Part shown: positions 41,272-49,979 of the stretch, piece by piece
Layout: every line of letters begins with the position of its first letter
Position numbering within the stretch: position 1 is the stretch's first letter
Source: Nitrospinota bacterium
GTDB lineage: Bacteria > Nitrospinota_A > UBA7883 > JACRGQ01
DNA: 58,277 nucleotides
Direction: 5' to 3'
Assembly: GCA_016212275.1 (NCBI GenBank)
Contig: JACRGR010000070.1
Location: forward strand, 1-58,277
Notes under the pieces: model-generated
The model's input: the letters and a program-made list of their open reading frames with translations, nothing else
Databases searched by the model: none
Told to the model about the DNA's origin: nothing
Position numbers and translations under genes: made by a program

Positions 41272-41985
41272 TTAAATTAAATTTCCGCCTTTGTTCGCGC
41301 TCGCTCCAGCCGCCGGCTGGCTTACTTCCATTACGTCGCCGATAGCCACCTTCACGTTGCCCACGTTCAGGTAGGTATTGCCGTTCTCGATGGTCACCGA
41401 TTTCACGATGCCCCGCATAAAGGTCGTCGGGTCTATCGCCTGCCCCGTGACGCTCCGCGCGTCTATGGAGTAGGTGTAGGAGCCGTCCGGCAGTTTCCCG
41501 CCGCCCAGGTCCTTGCCGTCCCACGGGATGGTGTGATCGCCTTCCGACAGTCCGCCCTGGTTGATGGTGGAGACCACCTCGCCCGCGCCGTTGGTGATGT
41601 GGATGTTCACCGTGCCCGCGTCCGAGGGGATGTGGAAGCTGAGGTTGGTGGCCTGGCCGTTCTTTATTTCCACGCCGTTGCCCGCCGCTTTCACTTCCTT
41701 GCCGATCATGCCCATGCTCTGCGCGCTGGCGACCGAGGTGTTGATCTGCGAGAGGCTCCCCAGGTTGGTGTTCACGTTGTAGAGTTGTTCAAGGGAGCTG
41801 AACTGCGCCATCTGCGCGGTGAATTCGGTGTTCTGCATCGGGGAGAGGGGGTCCTGGTGCTTCAACTGCTCGACGAGCAATTTCAAAAACTGGTCTTTGC
41901 CCATCGCGTCCTTCTTGCTCAAGGGGGTGGACGCTTTGGTGCTCGACGGGGTCGCCGTGGTTTCAGTGGCCGATGTGACGATCAT
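41272..41985 (-). CDS. flgD: Flagellar hook-cap/scaffold protein FlgD
   Basis: A 237-residue FlgD, which caps the growing hook and directs FlgE assembly. The N-terminal export and assembly segment DQFLKLLVEQLKHQDPLSPM with NTEFTAQMAQFSSLEQL is diagnostic. The C-terminal half has the FlgD Ig-like region (GEVVSTINQGGLSEGDHTIPWDGKD) and the closing Tudor-like strands. It is 12 bp downstream of fliK and 15 bp upstream of flgE. Confidence 0.96.
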   Translation of the reverse strand: MIVTSATETTATPSSTKASTPLSKKDAMGKDQFLKLLVEQLKHQDPLSPMQNTEFTAQMAQFSSLEQLYNVNTNLGSLSQINTSVASAQSMGMIGKEVKAAGNGVEIKNGQATNLSFHIPSDAGTVNIHITNGAGEVVSTINQGGLSEGDHTIPWDGKDLGGGKLPDGSYTYSIDARSVTGQAIDPTTFMRGIVKSVTIENGNTYLNVGNVKVAIGDVMEVSQPAAGASANKGGNLI

Positions 41986-41997
41986 TGTCCCGCTCCT

Positions 41998-43482
41998 TTA
42001 CGCCGTGACGTCCACAAGGGAGTTGCCGCGCCGCGCGCGGGGCGCGCGTGCCGCCGGGGCGGACTCCACGTTTTTCGGCCCGCGCGATTCGCGGTTCTCA
42101 GCCGCCTGCGATTCGCGGGCTTCCGACTGGGCGGCGAAATTGTTGCCGCCGTTGTTCTGGTTCACGGAGACGTTCATCTCCTGCACCATGATCCCCTGCT
42201 CGTGCAGGGCGGATTTCAGCTGGTCGAGGTTCTGCTCCACGGCATGTTTCACCGCCGCGGATTCCACCACGATGGAGGCTTTCACGGTGGCGTCGGCCAT
42301 GTGGAGCTTTATGTCCACCGTCCCGAGCGATTCGGGGGTGAGGGTGATCTTCGTTTGGGTGGCGTTCGGCAGGCTCAGGATGCTCGCCTTTTCGGTGATC
42401 TGGTTCATGATCCGCGCGCCGTGCGCCTTGTCGGCGGCGGCCACCGATTCCACCGCGTGGGTGGGGGTGGCCTTCTCGGCGGCATGGGCGGCGATGGTGT
42501 GCGGGGTTTGCACATTGGCCGCCTTGTCCAGCAGTGTGGCGAAATCCGATTTGCCGGACTCGTTTTTCACCGTGGCGGTTTCGGCGATCCCTTTTTCCGT
42601 TTCCGCCTTCGTGTTTAGGCCGCCATTGTCTTTCGATTCGGTGTTCGCCACTTCCTTCACCGCGGAGGCCGAGGCTTGAGCCACGGTGAGCGGCGCGGTC
42701 TTGCTTGCCTGCTGTTGATGCGGCAGTTCCGCCGGTTTCACTTCCTGCTTCACTTCGAGGGAAGAGACGTTCAGCGCGGAGAACATCTCCTGCGACTGTT
42801 TTTCGTCGAGCTTCAGGAGGTCCGCGATCTTCGCGGCGAATTCCTTGGCGCTTGCCGCCGTCTTGGCGTCCGCGCCGAGGAGTTTGGCGAGGTCTTTCTC
42901 CTTGCCGTCCGCGAGGACCGCCTTCAACTGAACGAGGCCGGCCTGCGCGTCTTTGCCGGTTTGCGTGGTGACTTCCAGCTTCGCCTGCCGGAGTTCGTCC
43001 ACTTTCATGCCCGCCGCATCGGCCAGCTTCGCCACCTGTTCGTCGGTGAGCTGTAAGGACTTGATCAGTTCCGCCATGCTGATGGTTTGGACGATGGCGG
43101 GGGTTTCGCTGTTTTTATTTTCGGTTTTCACCGGTTCGGCCTTGGCATCCGCCTTCGTTTCAGCCGCATTTTTTACCTGTTCCGCATCTTCCGCGTTTGC
43201 GGTCTCCGCCTGTTCCGCGGCGGTGGCTTCTTGCGCGGTGGCCGCGTTGTCCGTTTTTACTGTTTCTTTCGTTTCATGTTTCGCCGCTTTGGAGGCCGAA
43301 ACGGATTTTGAGACTACCTTCGCTTTCGGCTGGATGGTTTCTTCCGGTTTTTGTTTTTCGGATTGAACGATGTTCAGAATGTCGGAGAAGGAGGTCTTGC
43401 CCTCCTGATTGCCCGCCGTGAAGGAGAAGAGGGCCGCGTTACCGTTTGTCTTTTGCGCCGCCGTTTCTATTCCCAAATTCAT
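41998..43482 (-). CDS. fliK: Flagellar hook-length control protein FliK
   Basis: A 494-residue FliK, the molecular ruler that ends hook growth and switches the export gate to filament substrates. The long N-terminal two thirds are low-complexity Ala/Lys/Glu-rich and variable, as expected of the ruler part. The C-terminal substrate-switch domain carries TKITLTPESLGTVDIKLHM and VKHAVEQNLDQLKSALHEQG. AAGAGGTAAAA precedes the ATG. It is the first gene of the minus-strand hook operon, with a sigma-54-like site about 42 bp upstream. Confidence 0.93.
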   Translation of the reverse strand: MNLGIETAAQKTNGNAALFSFTAGNQEGKTSFSDILNIVQSEKQKPEETIQPKAKVVSKSVSASKAAKHETKETVKTDNAATAQEATAAEQAETANAEDAEQVKNAAETKADAKAEPVKTENKNSETPAIVQTISMAELIKSLQLTDEQVAKLADAAGMKVDELRQAKLEVTTQTGKDAQAGLVQLKAVLADGKEKDLAKLLGADAKTAASAKEFAAKIADLLKLDEKQSQEMFSALNVSSLEVKQEVKPAELPHQQQASKTAPLTVAQASASAVKEVANTESKDNGGLNTKAETEKGIAETATVKNESGKSDFATLLDKAANVQTPHTIAAHAAEKATPTHAVESVAAADKAHGARIMNQITEKASILSLPNATQTKITLTPESLGTVDIKLHMADATVKASIVVESAAVKHAVEQNLDQLKSALHEQGIMVQEMNVSVNQNNGGNNFAAQSEARESQAAENRESRGPKNVESAPAARAPRARRGNSLVDVTA

Positions 43483-43492
43483 TTTTACCTCT

Positions 43493-43519
43493 TAAGTTAT
43501 TTGTCCTGTTCGCCGATAA
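43493..43519 (+). promoter_or_regulatory. Sigma-28 (FliA)-like promoter
   Basis: TAAGTTAT at 43493-43500, an 11-bp spacer and GCCGATAA at 43512-43519. The -10 is identical to the enteric FliA consensus and the -35 is close to TAAAGTTT. It points right, towards the membrane-protein gene at 43712, with a leader of about 190 bp. Called by eye. Confidence 0.6.
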
Positions 43520-43523
43520 GTTA

Positions 43524-43541
43524 ATTCAACCCTTGTGCCAT
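43524..43541 (-). promoter_or_regulatory. Sigma-54-like promoter of fliK-flgD-flgE
   Basis: On the minus strand ATGGCACAAGGGTTGAA gives a perfect TGGCAC -24 element and TTGAA at -12 with the correct GG-N10 spacing. The normally invariant C of the -12 GC is A here, so strength is doubtful. It lies about 42 bp before the fliK start and overlaps the opposite-strand sigma-28-like region. Confidence 0.45.
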
Positions 43542-43711
43542 TTGAGTACAGCTATGCAAATCAATGCGTTACGCTAACAGGTGCTGACATGGGGCGGTAA
43601 ATTGCTCCTTCTCTCCTTTCAAAACCGGAAAATTTTGCCTAGCCAATCCGGCCGTTGCTTGAAAAATATTGGCGGCGTATCTATGATTTTTCCAGTATGA
43701 CATCAGGTGAT

Positions 43712-44104
43712 ATGCAGGAATGGCCTTGGCTGGTTAAAAGTCTGGCGGTTTGGGCGCTCATCATTTTGGCCGAGACGGTTCATGGCATCCTGCGCAATAA
43801 ATTCCTTGTCCCCATAGCGGGTGATTTCCGCGCCCGGCAGATAGCGGTGTTCACCGGCACGCTCATCATTTATTCCATCGCGTTTCTATTCGAAGGCTGG
43901 ATGGGATTGACCACCGATGGTCAACGAATAGGGGTCGGCCTTCTTTGGGCGATCCTCACGGTGGCGTTCGACATCGGGTTGGGCCGGGCCTTCCGTTTTA
44001 CTTGGAAGAGGATTCTTTCCGACTTCAATCTTTTCCAAGGGGGGCTGATGCCCATCGGGCTTGTTTTAATGGCGTTAGCCCTAATCTTAGTTTCCCGCTT
44101 CTAG
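43712..44104 (+). CDS. Small integral membrane protein between divergent flagellar operons
   Basis: A 130-residue protein beginning MQEWPWLVKSLAVWALIILA with four hydrophobic helices, including FTGTLIIYSIAFLFEGWM, IGVGLLWAILTVAFDIGLG and the final MPIGLVLMALALILVSRF. The ATG at 43712 has AGGTG at good spacing; an alternative in-frame ATG lies at 43697. A sigma-28-like promoter upstream suggests late flagellar-class expression. I do not recognise the family, and no known flagellar protein fits. Confidence 0.7.
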   Translation: MQEWPWLVKSLAVWALIILAETVHGILRNKFLVPIAGDFRARQIAVFTGTLIIYSIAFLFEGWMGLTTDGQRIGVGLLWAILTVAFDIGLGRAFRFTWKRILSDFNLFQGGLMPIGLVLMALALILVSRF

Positions 44105-44264
44105 CCCCCTGTCAATAATCACCTCACGGGAATGGTTCGGGATTTGCTCCCTTCTTTTGTATATGGGAAACCGGGAATTGCATTTTTTGACGGAGAATCG
44201 CGTTTAGAGGGAGGGGATGGGAGGGGGTACGTTGAACGTATTGAAAATACATAGGTATGCAATT

Positions 44265-44280
44265 CGGCACAGCGATTGCT
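44265..44280 (+). promoter_or_regulatory. Sigma-54 promoter of the flgBC-fliFGHIJ-motE operon
   Basis: CGGCACAGCGATTGCT: GGCAC at -24 and TTGCT at -12 with the exact GG-N10-GC spacing; only the leading T of TGGCAC differs. It lies 56 bp upstream of the flgB start, with transcription expected near 44291. Confidence 0.75.
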
Positions 44281-44335
44281 TAAGTAATGGATGGAAATAC
44301 GTTTATGGTGTATTGCTGTAGGGAATTTTGACGGT

Positions 44336-44752
44336 ATGAAGATATTTGGACTGACGACAAAGGGAATAGAGATAGCCTCCCGCTCGCTCGATTTCGTGGC
44401 GGATGCCACTTCCCAAGCCGCCGCCAATATCTCAAACGCCACCGTTCCCGGCTACAAGGCGGCAACGCCCGGCGATTTTGAAGAAGTGATGGCTCAAGCG
44501 CTCAAGGGGGTGGACGAAGGCGGGATGGCGAAGTCCGATCCCCGGCATTTCCCGGTGGCGGACCTCAACCGGATCGCGCCGGCGATAATCGAAGAGACAC
44601 AGGCGCAAAGCTTGGACGGCAACACGGTGAACATGGAAAAAGAAGGCGCCCGGCTGGGCGGCCTTTCGCTGAAATACTCCGCCTACTCCACGATCGTGGG
44701 GCGGGAACTGGGAATGTTGAAAAGCGCGATAAGCCTGAACACGCAGGGATAA
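44336..44752 (+). CDS. flgB: Flagellar proximal rod protein FlgB
   Basis: A 138-residue rod protein. The N-terminal rod motif is LDFVADATSQAAANISNATV followed by PGYKA, and the C-terminal helix includes DGNTVNMEKEGARLGGLSLKYSA, both typical of FlgB. I start it at the ATG at 44336 (MKIFGLTTKG). It is the first gene of the plus-strand basal-body operon. Confidence 0.94.
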   Translation: MKIFGLTTKGIEIASRSLDFVADATSQAAANISNATVPGYKAATPGDFEEVMAQALKGVDEGGMAKSDPRHFPVADLNRIAPAIIEETQAQSLDGNTVNMEKEGARLGGLSLKYSAYSTIVGRELGMLKSAISLNTQG

Positions 44753-44768
44753 GTAAAGGAGATACGAT

Positions 44769-45197
44769 ATGGATTTGATGACGGCCATGAAAGTAAGCGC
44801 GGCGGGCTTGAGCGCCCAGCGCACGAGAATGAACGTGGTCTCCAGCAACTTGGCCAACATCAATACCACCCGCACCCCTGAGGGCGGTCCCTACCGCCGC
44901 AAGGAAGTGATATTGACGGCCGCCCCCGCGGAAGACTCTTTCGGGAAAATTCTGGCCGAACAGGTGAGCGAGCCGAAAGTGGTGACGGTGGCCGAGGACC
45001 AAAGCGAGTTCCAAAAAGTGTACGACCCCGCGCACCCGGACGCGGATGCGGAAGGGTATGTTTCGATGCCGAACGTGAACCTGATGAAAGAGATGGTGGA
45101 CATGCTTTCCGCCACGCGGGCGTACGAGGCGAACGCGGCGGTCATCAATACGGTGAAGACGATGGCCCAGCGGGCGATTGATATAGGGAACAGGTAA
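44769..45197 (+). CDS. flgC: Flagellar proximal rod protein FlgC
   Basis: A 142-residue rod protein: MKVSAAGLSAQRTRMNVVSS with NLANINTTRTPEGGPYRRKE at the N-terminus, YVSMPNVNLMKEMVDMLSAT and RAYEANAAVINTVKTM at the C-terminus. An AAGGAGATACG ribosome binding site precedes the ATG. In most operons fliE follows flgC; here fliF follows after only 29 bp. Confidence 0.96.
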   Translation: MDLMTAMKVSAAGLSAQRTRMNVVSSNLANINTTRTPEGGPYRRKEVILTAAPAEDSFGKILAEQVSEPKVVTVAEDQSEFQKVYDPAHPDADAEGYVSMPNVNLMKEMVDMLSATRAYEANAAVINTVKTMAQRAIDIGNR

Positions 45198-45226
45198 GGT
45201 AGCGGGTGGAGAAGGTGAGGTAGGGA

Positions 45227-46834
45227 ATGTTCAATCAGTTGAAGAACTCGGTATCGCAGTTCATCCGGATGTTCAACGAGCTTCCGCTCGGCAAGAAGGT
45301 CGCCATCGGGGCGTTCGGGGCGCTGGTGCTCGTGGGCATCCTGCTGACCAGCTACCTCTCCGGCGGCGAGGAGTATTCGCTGTTGTACGCGAACCTCTCG
45401 CAAGAGGACGCGCTATCCATCTCCGAAAAGCTGAAAGAGCGGAAAATTCCGTACAAGCTTGAACACGCCGGGACGGCCGTGACCGTGCCGGTGAAGGACG
45501 TGTACCAACTCCGGCTGGAACTGGCGGGCGAGGGGCTTCCCTCCGGCGGCGGCGTGGGGTTCGAGATATTCGACAAGACCAGCTTCGGCATGACCGAGTT
45601 CGTGCAGAAGCTGAACTACCGCAGGGCCATGCAGGGGGAACTGCAACGGACGATCAATTCAATCGCGGCGGTGCAGTCGTCGCGGGTGCATATTTCCATT
45701 CCGGCGAAATCGCTGTTCGAGGACGACAAGCAAAAGCCCACCGCGTCGGTGGTGCTGAAACTCAAAGGGAGCAAAAAGCTGGCGCGCGCCCAAGTGGAGG
45801 GGATAGCGCATCTCGTCGCGTCCAGCGTCGAGGGGCTTTCGTCCACCGACATCACCATCGTGGACAGCGGCGGCAACATCCTGAGCCTGCCCGAAGAGGG
45901 GGAGGACGAGGCGGTGAAGCTCTCCAACAAGCAGATGGATTTCCGCCGGAGCTACGAAGCGGACCTTGAGAAGCGCATCCGCACCATGCTGGAAAAAGCC
46001 GTGGGCGACGGCAAGGCGATGGTCCGCGTGAGCGCGCAGATAGATTTCAAGCAGGAACAACGGACGGAAGAGATCTACGATCCGGAAAGCCAGGTGGCCC
46101 GGAGCGAGCAGAGGAACGAAGAGCGCACGGTGGGGGCGGCCCTGCCGGTGGGCGTGGCCGGGGTGCAGAGCAACCTGCCGGAGAGCGGCGAAGCGGGCGC
46201 GATAATGGGCAAGCCCGCCGAATCTACCCGCACCAACGAAACGGTGAACTACGAGATAAACAAGGTGGTCAAGACCGTGGTGGAGCCGGGCACGCAAGTG
46301 AAGAAGCTTTCCGTGGCCGTGATGGTGGACGGGAAATACAAGGAAGTCACCGCCGCGGACGGCAAGAAGACGCGGGAGTTCCAGGCGATCAGCGCCGAGG
46401 AAAAGAGCACGTTGCAAAACCTCGTCCGCACCGCGATCGGGTTCGACGCGAACCGGCAGGACGCGGTGACGGTGGAGAGCATGCAGTTCGACGAGACCCC
46501 GCTGATGGAAGAAGCGGCGAAGCTCGACGCCGAGGCCGACCGCGAACACACCCTCACGATGTTCAAGTACGGCGTGATGGGCGTGGTGGGCGTGATGATA
46601 TTCCTGTTCCTGGTGCGGCCGCTGATGCGCACCATGTCGGCCGCCAGCGGCGAGGTGGAGCAGTTACGGAGCTTCCCGCAGACGGTGTCGCAGATGGAAC
46701 AGGAACTGAACGCCCTGCTGGCGCCGAAAGAGGAAAAAGTTGATTACCGCAAGCGCGTGTCCGAACTGGTGGCGGAGAACCCGCAACAGGCGGCCGAGCT
46801 TATTCGGCTGTGGCTGAAGAAACAGGCCAAATAG
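45227..46834 (+). CDS. fliF: Flagellar MS-ring protein FliF
   Basis: A 535-residue MS-ring protein with two membrane helices, at about 24-44 (VAIGAFGALVLVGILLTSYL) and 445-465 (YGVMGVVGVMIFLFLV). Between them lie the ring-building motifs (EEYSLLYANLSQEDALSISE, the GVGFEIFDKTSFGMTEFVQ segment, NYEINKVVKTVVEPG). The cytoplasmic C-terminus (YRKRVSELVAENPQQAAELI) is the FliG-binding end. The export apparatus and C-ring assemble on it. Confidence 0.97.
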   Translation: MFNQLKNSVSQFIRMFNELPLGKKVAIGAFGALVLVGILLTSYLSGGEEYSLLYANLSQEDALSISEKLKERKIPYKLEHAGTAVTVPVKDVYQLRLELAGEGLPSGGGVGFEIFDKTSFGMTEFVQKLNYRRAMQGELQRTINSIAAVQSSRVHISIPAKSLFEDDKQKPTASVVLKLKGSKKLARAQVEGIAHLVASSVEGLSSTDITIVDSGGNILSLPEEGEDEAVKLSNKQMDFRRSYEADLEKRIRTMLEKAVGDGKAMVRVSAQIDFKQEQRTEEIYDPESQVARSEQRNEERTVGAALPVGVAGVQSNLPESGEAGAIMGKPAESTRTNETVNYEINKVVKTVVEPGTQVKKLSVAVMVDGKYKEVTAADGKKTREFQAISAEEKSTLQNLVRTAIGFDANRQDAVTVESMQFDETPLMEEAAKLDAEADREHTLTMFKYGVMGVVGVMIFLFLVRPLMRTMSAASGEVEQLRSFPQTVSQMEQELNALLAPKEEKVDYRKRVSELVAENPQQAAELIRLWLKKQAK

Positions 46835-46867
46835 GCGTAAGATAAGAAGAGAGGCAGGAGAAAAGCG

Positions 46868-47896
46868 ATGGCGCGTAGAGGCGGACCGGCGGCCCTGATC
46901 GGGGCGGAAAAAGTGGCTGTTTTGATGATCTCGCTAGGGGACAGCCTTGCCTCCAAAGTGCTCGGCCAACTGAGCGAAAAAGAGATACAGCAGGTCGGCA
47001 ACTACATGTCGTTCATGGAAAACGTCGAGCCTGAGCAGATGGAGCTGGTGGTAAAGGATTTCTTCAAGTCCCTCGAGGGGGGCGAAGGCGGCATGTTGGC
47101 GGGTGGCCGCGAATACCTGCGGAAAATGCTGGAACGCACCATGGACCCCACCCGGGTGAACGAGGTGCTCTCGAAGATCGCCGCGCCCGGCCAGACCGAA
47201 GAACTGGGCGGCGGGCTGGAGGCGATACGCCACCTGGATCCCAAGACCGTGGCGAACTTCCTGCGGAATGAATACCCCCAGACCGTGGCCATCGTGCTGG
47301 CGCATCTGGATCCGGCGCAGGGGGCCGAAATACTGAAGAACCTGCCGGAGCGGTTCCGCTCCGAGATCGTATTGCGCATCGCCACGATGGAGCGCGTGAG
47401 TCCCAGCGTGGTGGCGGACCTTGACCGCGCGTTGGCGACCGAATTCCAAAGCGCGGGCGCGATGGAGGGAAGTCGGCTGGGCGGCGTGGATACCGTGGCC
47501 GAGATCGTGAACAACCTGGACCACAACATGGAAATGGCCATACTGGCGGAGATAGACGGGTACAATCCCGAACTGGCCGAGTCCATCCGCAACCTGATGT
47601 TCGTGTTCGAAGACCTGCTCAACGTGGACGACAAGGGGATGCAGGCCATCCTCAAGGAAGTGCCGCGCGAAGATCTGGTGTTGGCGCTCAAGACCGCTTC
47701 GGAACAGCTCCGGGAAAAGATATTCCACAACATGTCCAAGCGCGCCGCCGAGATGCTCAAGGAAGACCTGGCGTCGTTGGGACCGTCGAAGCTCTCGGAC
47801 GTCGAAAAGGCGCAACAGGGCGTGATCCGCATCGTGAAGAAGCTGGAAGAAGAGGGCAAGGTTGTGCTGGCGGGCGGAGGCGAGGAACTTGTTTAA
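46868..47896 (+). CDS. fliG: Flagellar motor switch protein FliG
   Basis: A 342-residue switch protein. The N-terminal domain (AEKVAVLMISLGDSLASKVL) binds FliF, the middle domain has the EHPQ-like segment NEYPQTVAIVLAHLDP, and the torque-generating C-terminal domain has NLMFVFEDLLNVDDKGMQAI and the charged helix near EDLVLALKTASEQLREKIFH that contacts MotA. Length is typical. Its last codons overlap the start of fliH. Confidence 0.97.
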   Translation: MARRGGPAALIGAEKVAVLMISLGDSLASKVLGQLSEKEIQQVGNYMSFMENVEPEQMELVVKDFFKSLEGGEGGMLAGGREYLRKMLERTMDPTRVNEVLSKIAAPGQTEELGGGLEAIRHLDPKTVANFLRNEYPQTVAIVLAHLDPAQGAEILKNLPERFRSEIVLRIATMERVSPSVVADLDRALATEFQSAGAMEGSRLGGVDTVAEIVNNLDHNMEMAILAEIDGYNPELAESIRNLMFVFEDLLNVDDKGMQAILKEVPREDLVLALKTASEQLREKIFHNMSKRAAEMLKEDLASLGPSKLSDVEKAQQGVIRIVKKLEEEGKVVLAGGGEELV

Positions 47897-48659
47897 GCTT
47901 GTCAAGGGCGAGGAGGCCGACCAGTTCCCGAAGCTGGAGTTCTCCAGCTTCACGGAAGAGGTGGAGTCCGCCGAGCGCAAGAAGCGGCATCTGGAAGAGG
48001 AGTTCAAATCCGAATACCAGAAACGCGAAGCCGAGGAGTTCATCCTGGGCGGGTTCGATTTTGAATACGGCGGCGGCTACCGGCGCGATGAGATATTGAA
48101 AAAAACCTCCGATGAAGCGGATGCGATGATCGCGTCGGCGAAGGCCCGCGTGGCCGAGATCGAAAAAGAGGGGTACGAACAGGGGCGCGAAGAGGGGCGC
48201 AAGCAGGGCAGGGAAGAAAGCTTCGCCGAGGCCACTTCGCTCATGCAAGCGCTGGTGGTGGCGGTGAACGAACTGCACACGGCCCGCAACACCTATTACG
48301 GCAAGGCGGAAAAGGAAATGGTGGACCTCGTGACGCTCATCGCGTCCGAACTCGTGTGCCGCGAAATTTCGCAGGATCCCTCCATCATCGGTTCCGTCAT
48401 CCGCAAGGCGGTGGGGCAACTCCACGCCAAGCAGAACATCACGGTGCGTCTGAACCCGGCGGATGTGGAATACGGCCAGAAAATGCGGGAAAGCCTGGTG
48501 CGCGACGTGGCGACGGTGGAAAATGTGGAACTGAAGACCGACCCGGCCATACGGTCCGGCGGGTGCGTGATAGAGACGAACATCGGCGTAATAGACGCCA
48601 CCGTGGAAACGCGGATACTGAACATCCATAAATCCCTCCGCGAACAACTGGAGCTGTGA
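47889..48659 (+). CDS. fliH: Flagellar export ATPase regulator FliH
   Basis: A 256-residue FliH. The middle has the coiled-coil pattern EIEKEGYEQGREEGRKQGRE, where repeated GxxxG-like spacing is typical of FliH/YscL. The C-terminal domain (VDLVTLIASELVCREISQDP, ITVRLNPADVEYGQ, GGCVIETNIGVIDATVETRI) resembles the FliH/V-ATPase E-subunit fold. The best start is a TTG at 47889 that overlaps the fliG stop by 8 bp, with GGCGAGG upstream; no ATG lies nearby in frame. Confidence 0.92.
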   Translation: MFKLVKGEEADQFPKLEFSSFTEEVESAERKKRHLEEEFKSEYQKREAEEFILGGFDFEYGGGYRRDEILKKTSDEADAMIASAKARVAEIEKEGYEQGREEGRKQGREESFAEATSLMQALVVAVNELHTARNTYYGKAEKEMVDLVTLIASELVCREISQDPSIIGSVIRKAVGQLHAKQNITVRLNPADVEYGQKMRESLVRDVATVENVELKTDPAIRSGGCVIETNIGVIDATVETRILNIHKSLREQLEL

Positions 48660-48662
48660 CCG

Positions 48663-49976
48663 ATGACCGTGGACCTCTCCCGATTCAGGAATGCCGTCGC
48701 CACGGCGCGGGACATCATCCCGGTCGGCGCGGTCACGCGCGTCATCGGCCTGGTCATCGAGGGGGACGGGCCGGACGTGCCCGTGGGATCCATGTGCAAA
48801 ATTTTTCCGCGGGAAGCCGGTCAGCCGGTGGAAGCGGAGGTGGTGGGTTTCCGAGACGGGCGGATACTGATGATGCCGCTGGCCACGCCGCAGGGAATCT
48901 CGCCCCGGTGCCGCATCGAGGCCATCCGCGGCAAAGCCACGGTGAGCGTGGACGAAACGATACTGGGGCGCGTGCTGGACGGGCTGGGCAGGCCGCTGGA
49001 CGGCAAGGGCGCGCTGAAATGCAGGCACGAGATGCCGCTGTACGCCGAACCCGTGAACCCGGTGGGCAGAAAGCGTATCAGCCAGCCGCTGGACCTGGGC
49101 ATCCGCGCGATCAACGGCCTTTTGACCTGCGGGCGCGGACAGCGAATCGGCATCATGGCCGGGACCGGCGTGGGCAAATCGGTGTTGTTGGGAATGATGG
49201 CGAAACTCACGAATGCCGACGTGGCGGTGATCGGGTTCATCGGCGAGCGCGGCAGGGAAGTGCGCGAGTTCATCGAGAAGAATTTGGGCGAAGAGGGAAT
49301 GAAACGGTCGGTGCTGGTGACGGCGACGTCGGACAACACGCCGCTGGTGCGCCTGCGCGCCGCGTACACCGCCACCGCGATCGCCGAATATTTCCGCAAA
49401 CAGGGGAAAGACGTGCTTTTGATGCTGGACTCGTTGACCCGTTTCGCGATGGCCCAGCGGGAGATAGGGCTTTCCATCGGCGAGCCGCCCGCCACGAAGG
49501 GGTACACTCCCAGCGTATTCGCGCTGTTGCCGCGCCTGTTGGAGCGCGCCGGCACCGGGGGCGAAGAGGAGGGGAGCATCACCGGGCTGTATACGGTGCT
49601 GGTGGAAGGGGACGACCTGAGCGAGCCGATATCCGACGCCTCGCGCGCGATATTGGACGGCCACATCATCCTCTCCCGCGCGCTGGCGGCGCGCGGACAT
49701 TACCCCGCCATAGACGTGCTCCAGTCCATCAGCCGCGTGATGATAGACGTTACACCACGGGAGCAGATGGCGCTTGCCAAAAAGCTGTTCCGCACGCTCT
49801 CCATTTACAAGGAGGCGGAAGACCTTATCAATATCGGAGCGTATGTGAAAGGCTCGAACCCGGCCATAGACGACGCCATCCAGAGGATCGGCGCCATCAA
49901 CGCCTTTTTGGAGCAAGGGATGGACGAGCGTTCATCGCTCGAGGAATCGGTGAGAAAAATGGCGGAGATCTTTTAG
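48663..49976 (+). CDS. fliI: Flagellar type III export ATPase FliI
   Basis: A 437-residue ATPase. Walker A is GIMAGTGVGKSVLLG, Walker B is VLLMLDSLTRFAMAQREIGL, and the export-ATPase signature region is GEPPATKGYTPSVFALLPRL with ERAGTGGEEEGSITG. Position after fliH and before fliJ is standard. It energises unfolding and delivery of export substrates together with FliH and FliJ. Confidence 0.97.
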   Translation: MTVDLSRFRNAVATARDIIPVGAVTRVIGLVIEGDGPDVPVGSMCKIFPREAGQPVEAEVVGFRDGRILMMPLATPQGISPRCRIEAIRGKATVSVDETILGRVLDGLGRPLDGKGALKCRHEMPLYAEPVNPVGRKRISQPLDLGIRAINGLLTCGRGQRIGIMAGTGVGKSVLLGMMAKLTNADVAVIGFIGERGREVREFIEKNLGEEGMKRSVLVTATSDNTPLVRLRAAYTATAIAEYFRKQGKDVLLMLDSLTRFAMAQREIGLSIGEPPATKGYTPSVFALLPRLLERAGTGGEEEGSITGLYTVLVEGDDLSEPISDASRAILDGHIILSRALAARGHYPAIDVLQSISRVMIDVTPREQMALAKKLFRTLSIYKEAEDLINIGAYVKGSNPAIDDAIQRIGAINAFLEQGMDERSSLEESVRKMAEIF

Positions 49977-49979
49977 GCC

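Noticed and set aside
47757..49916. Open frame of about 719 codons on the minus strand opposite fliG, fliH and fliI
   Set aside because: Antisense to three clearly identified flagellar genes; His/Arg/Gln-rich composition and no ribosome binding site.
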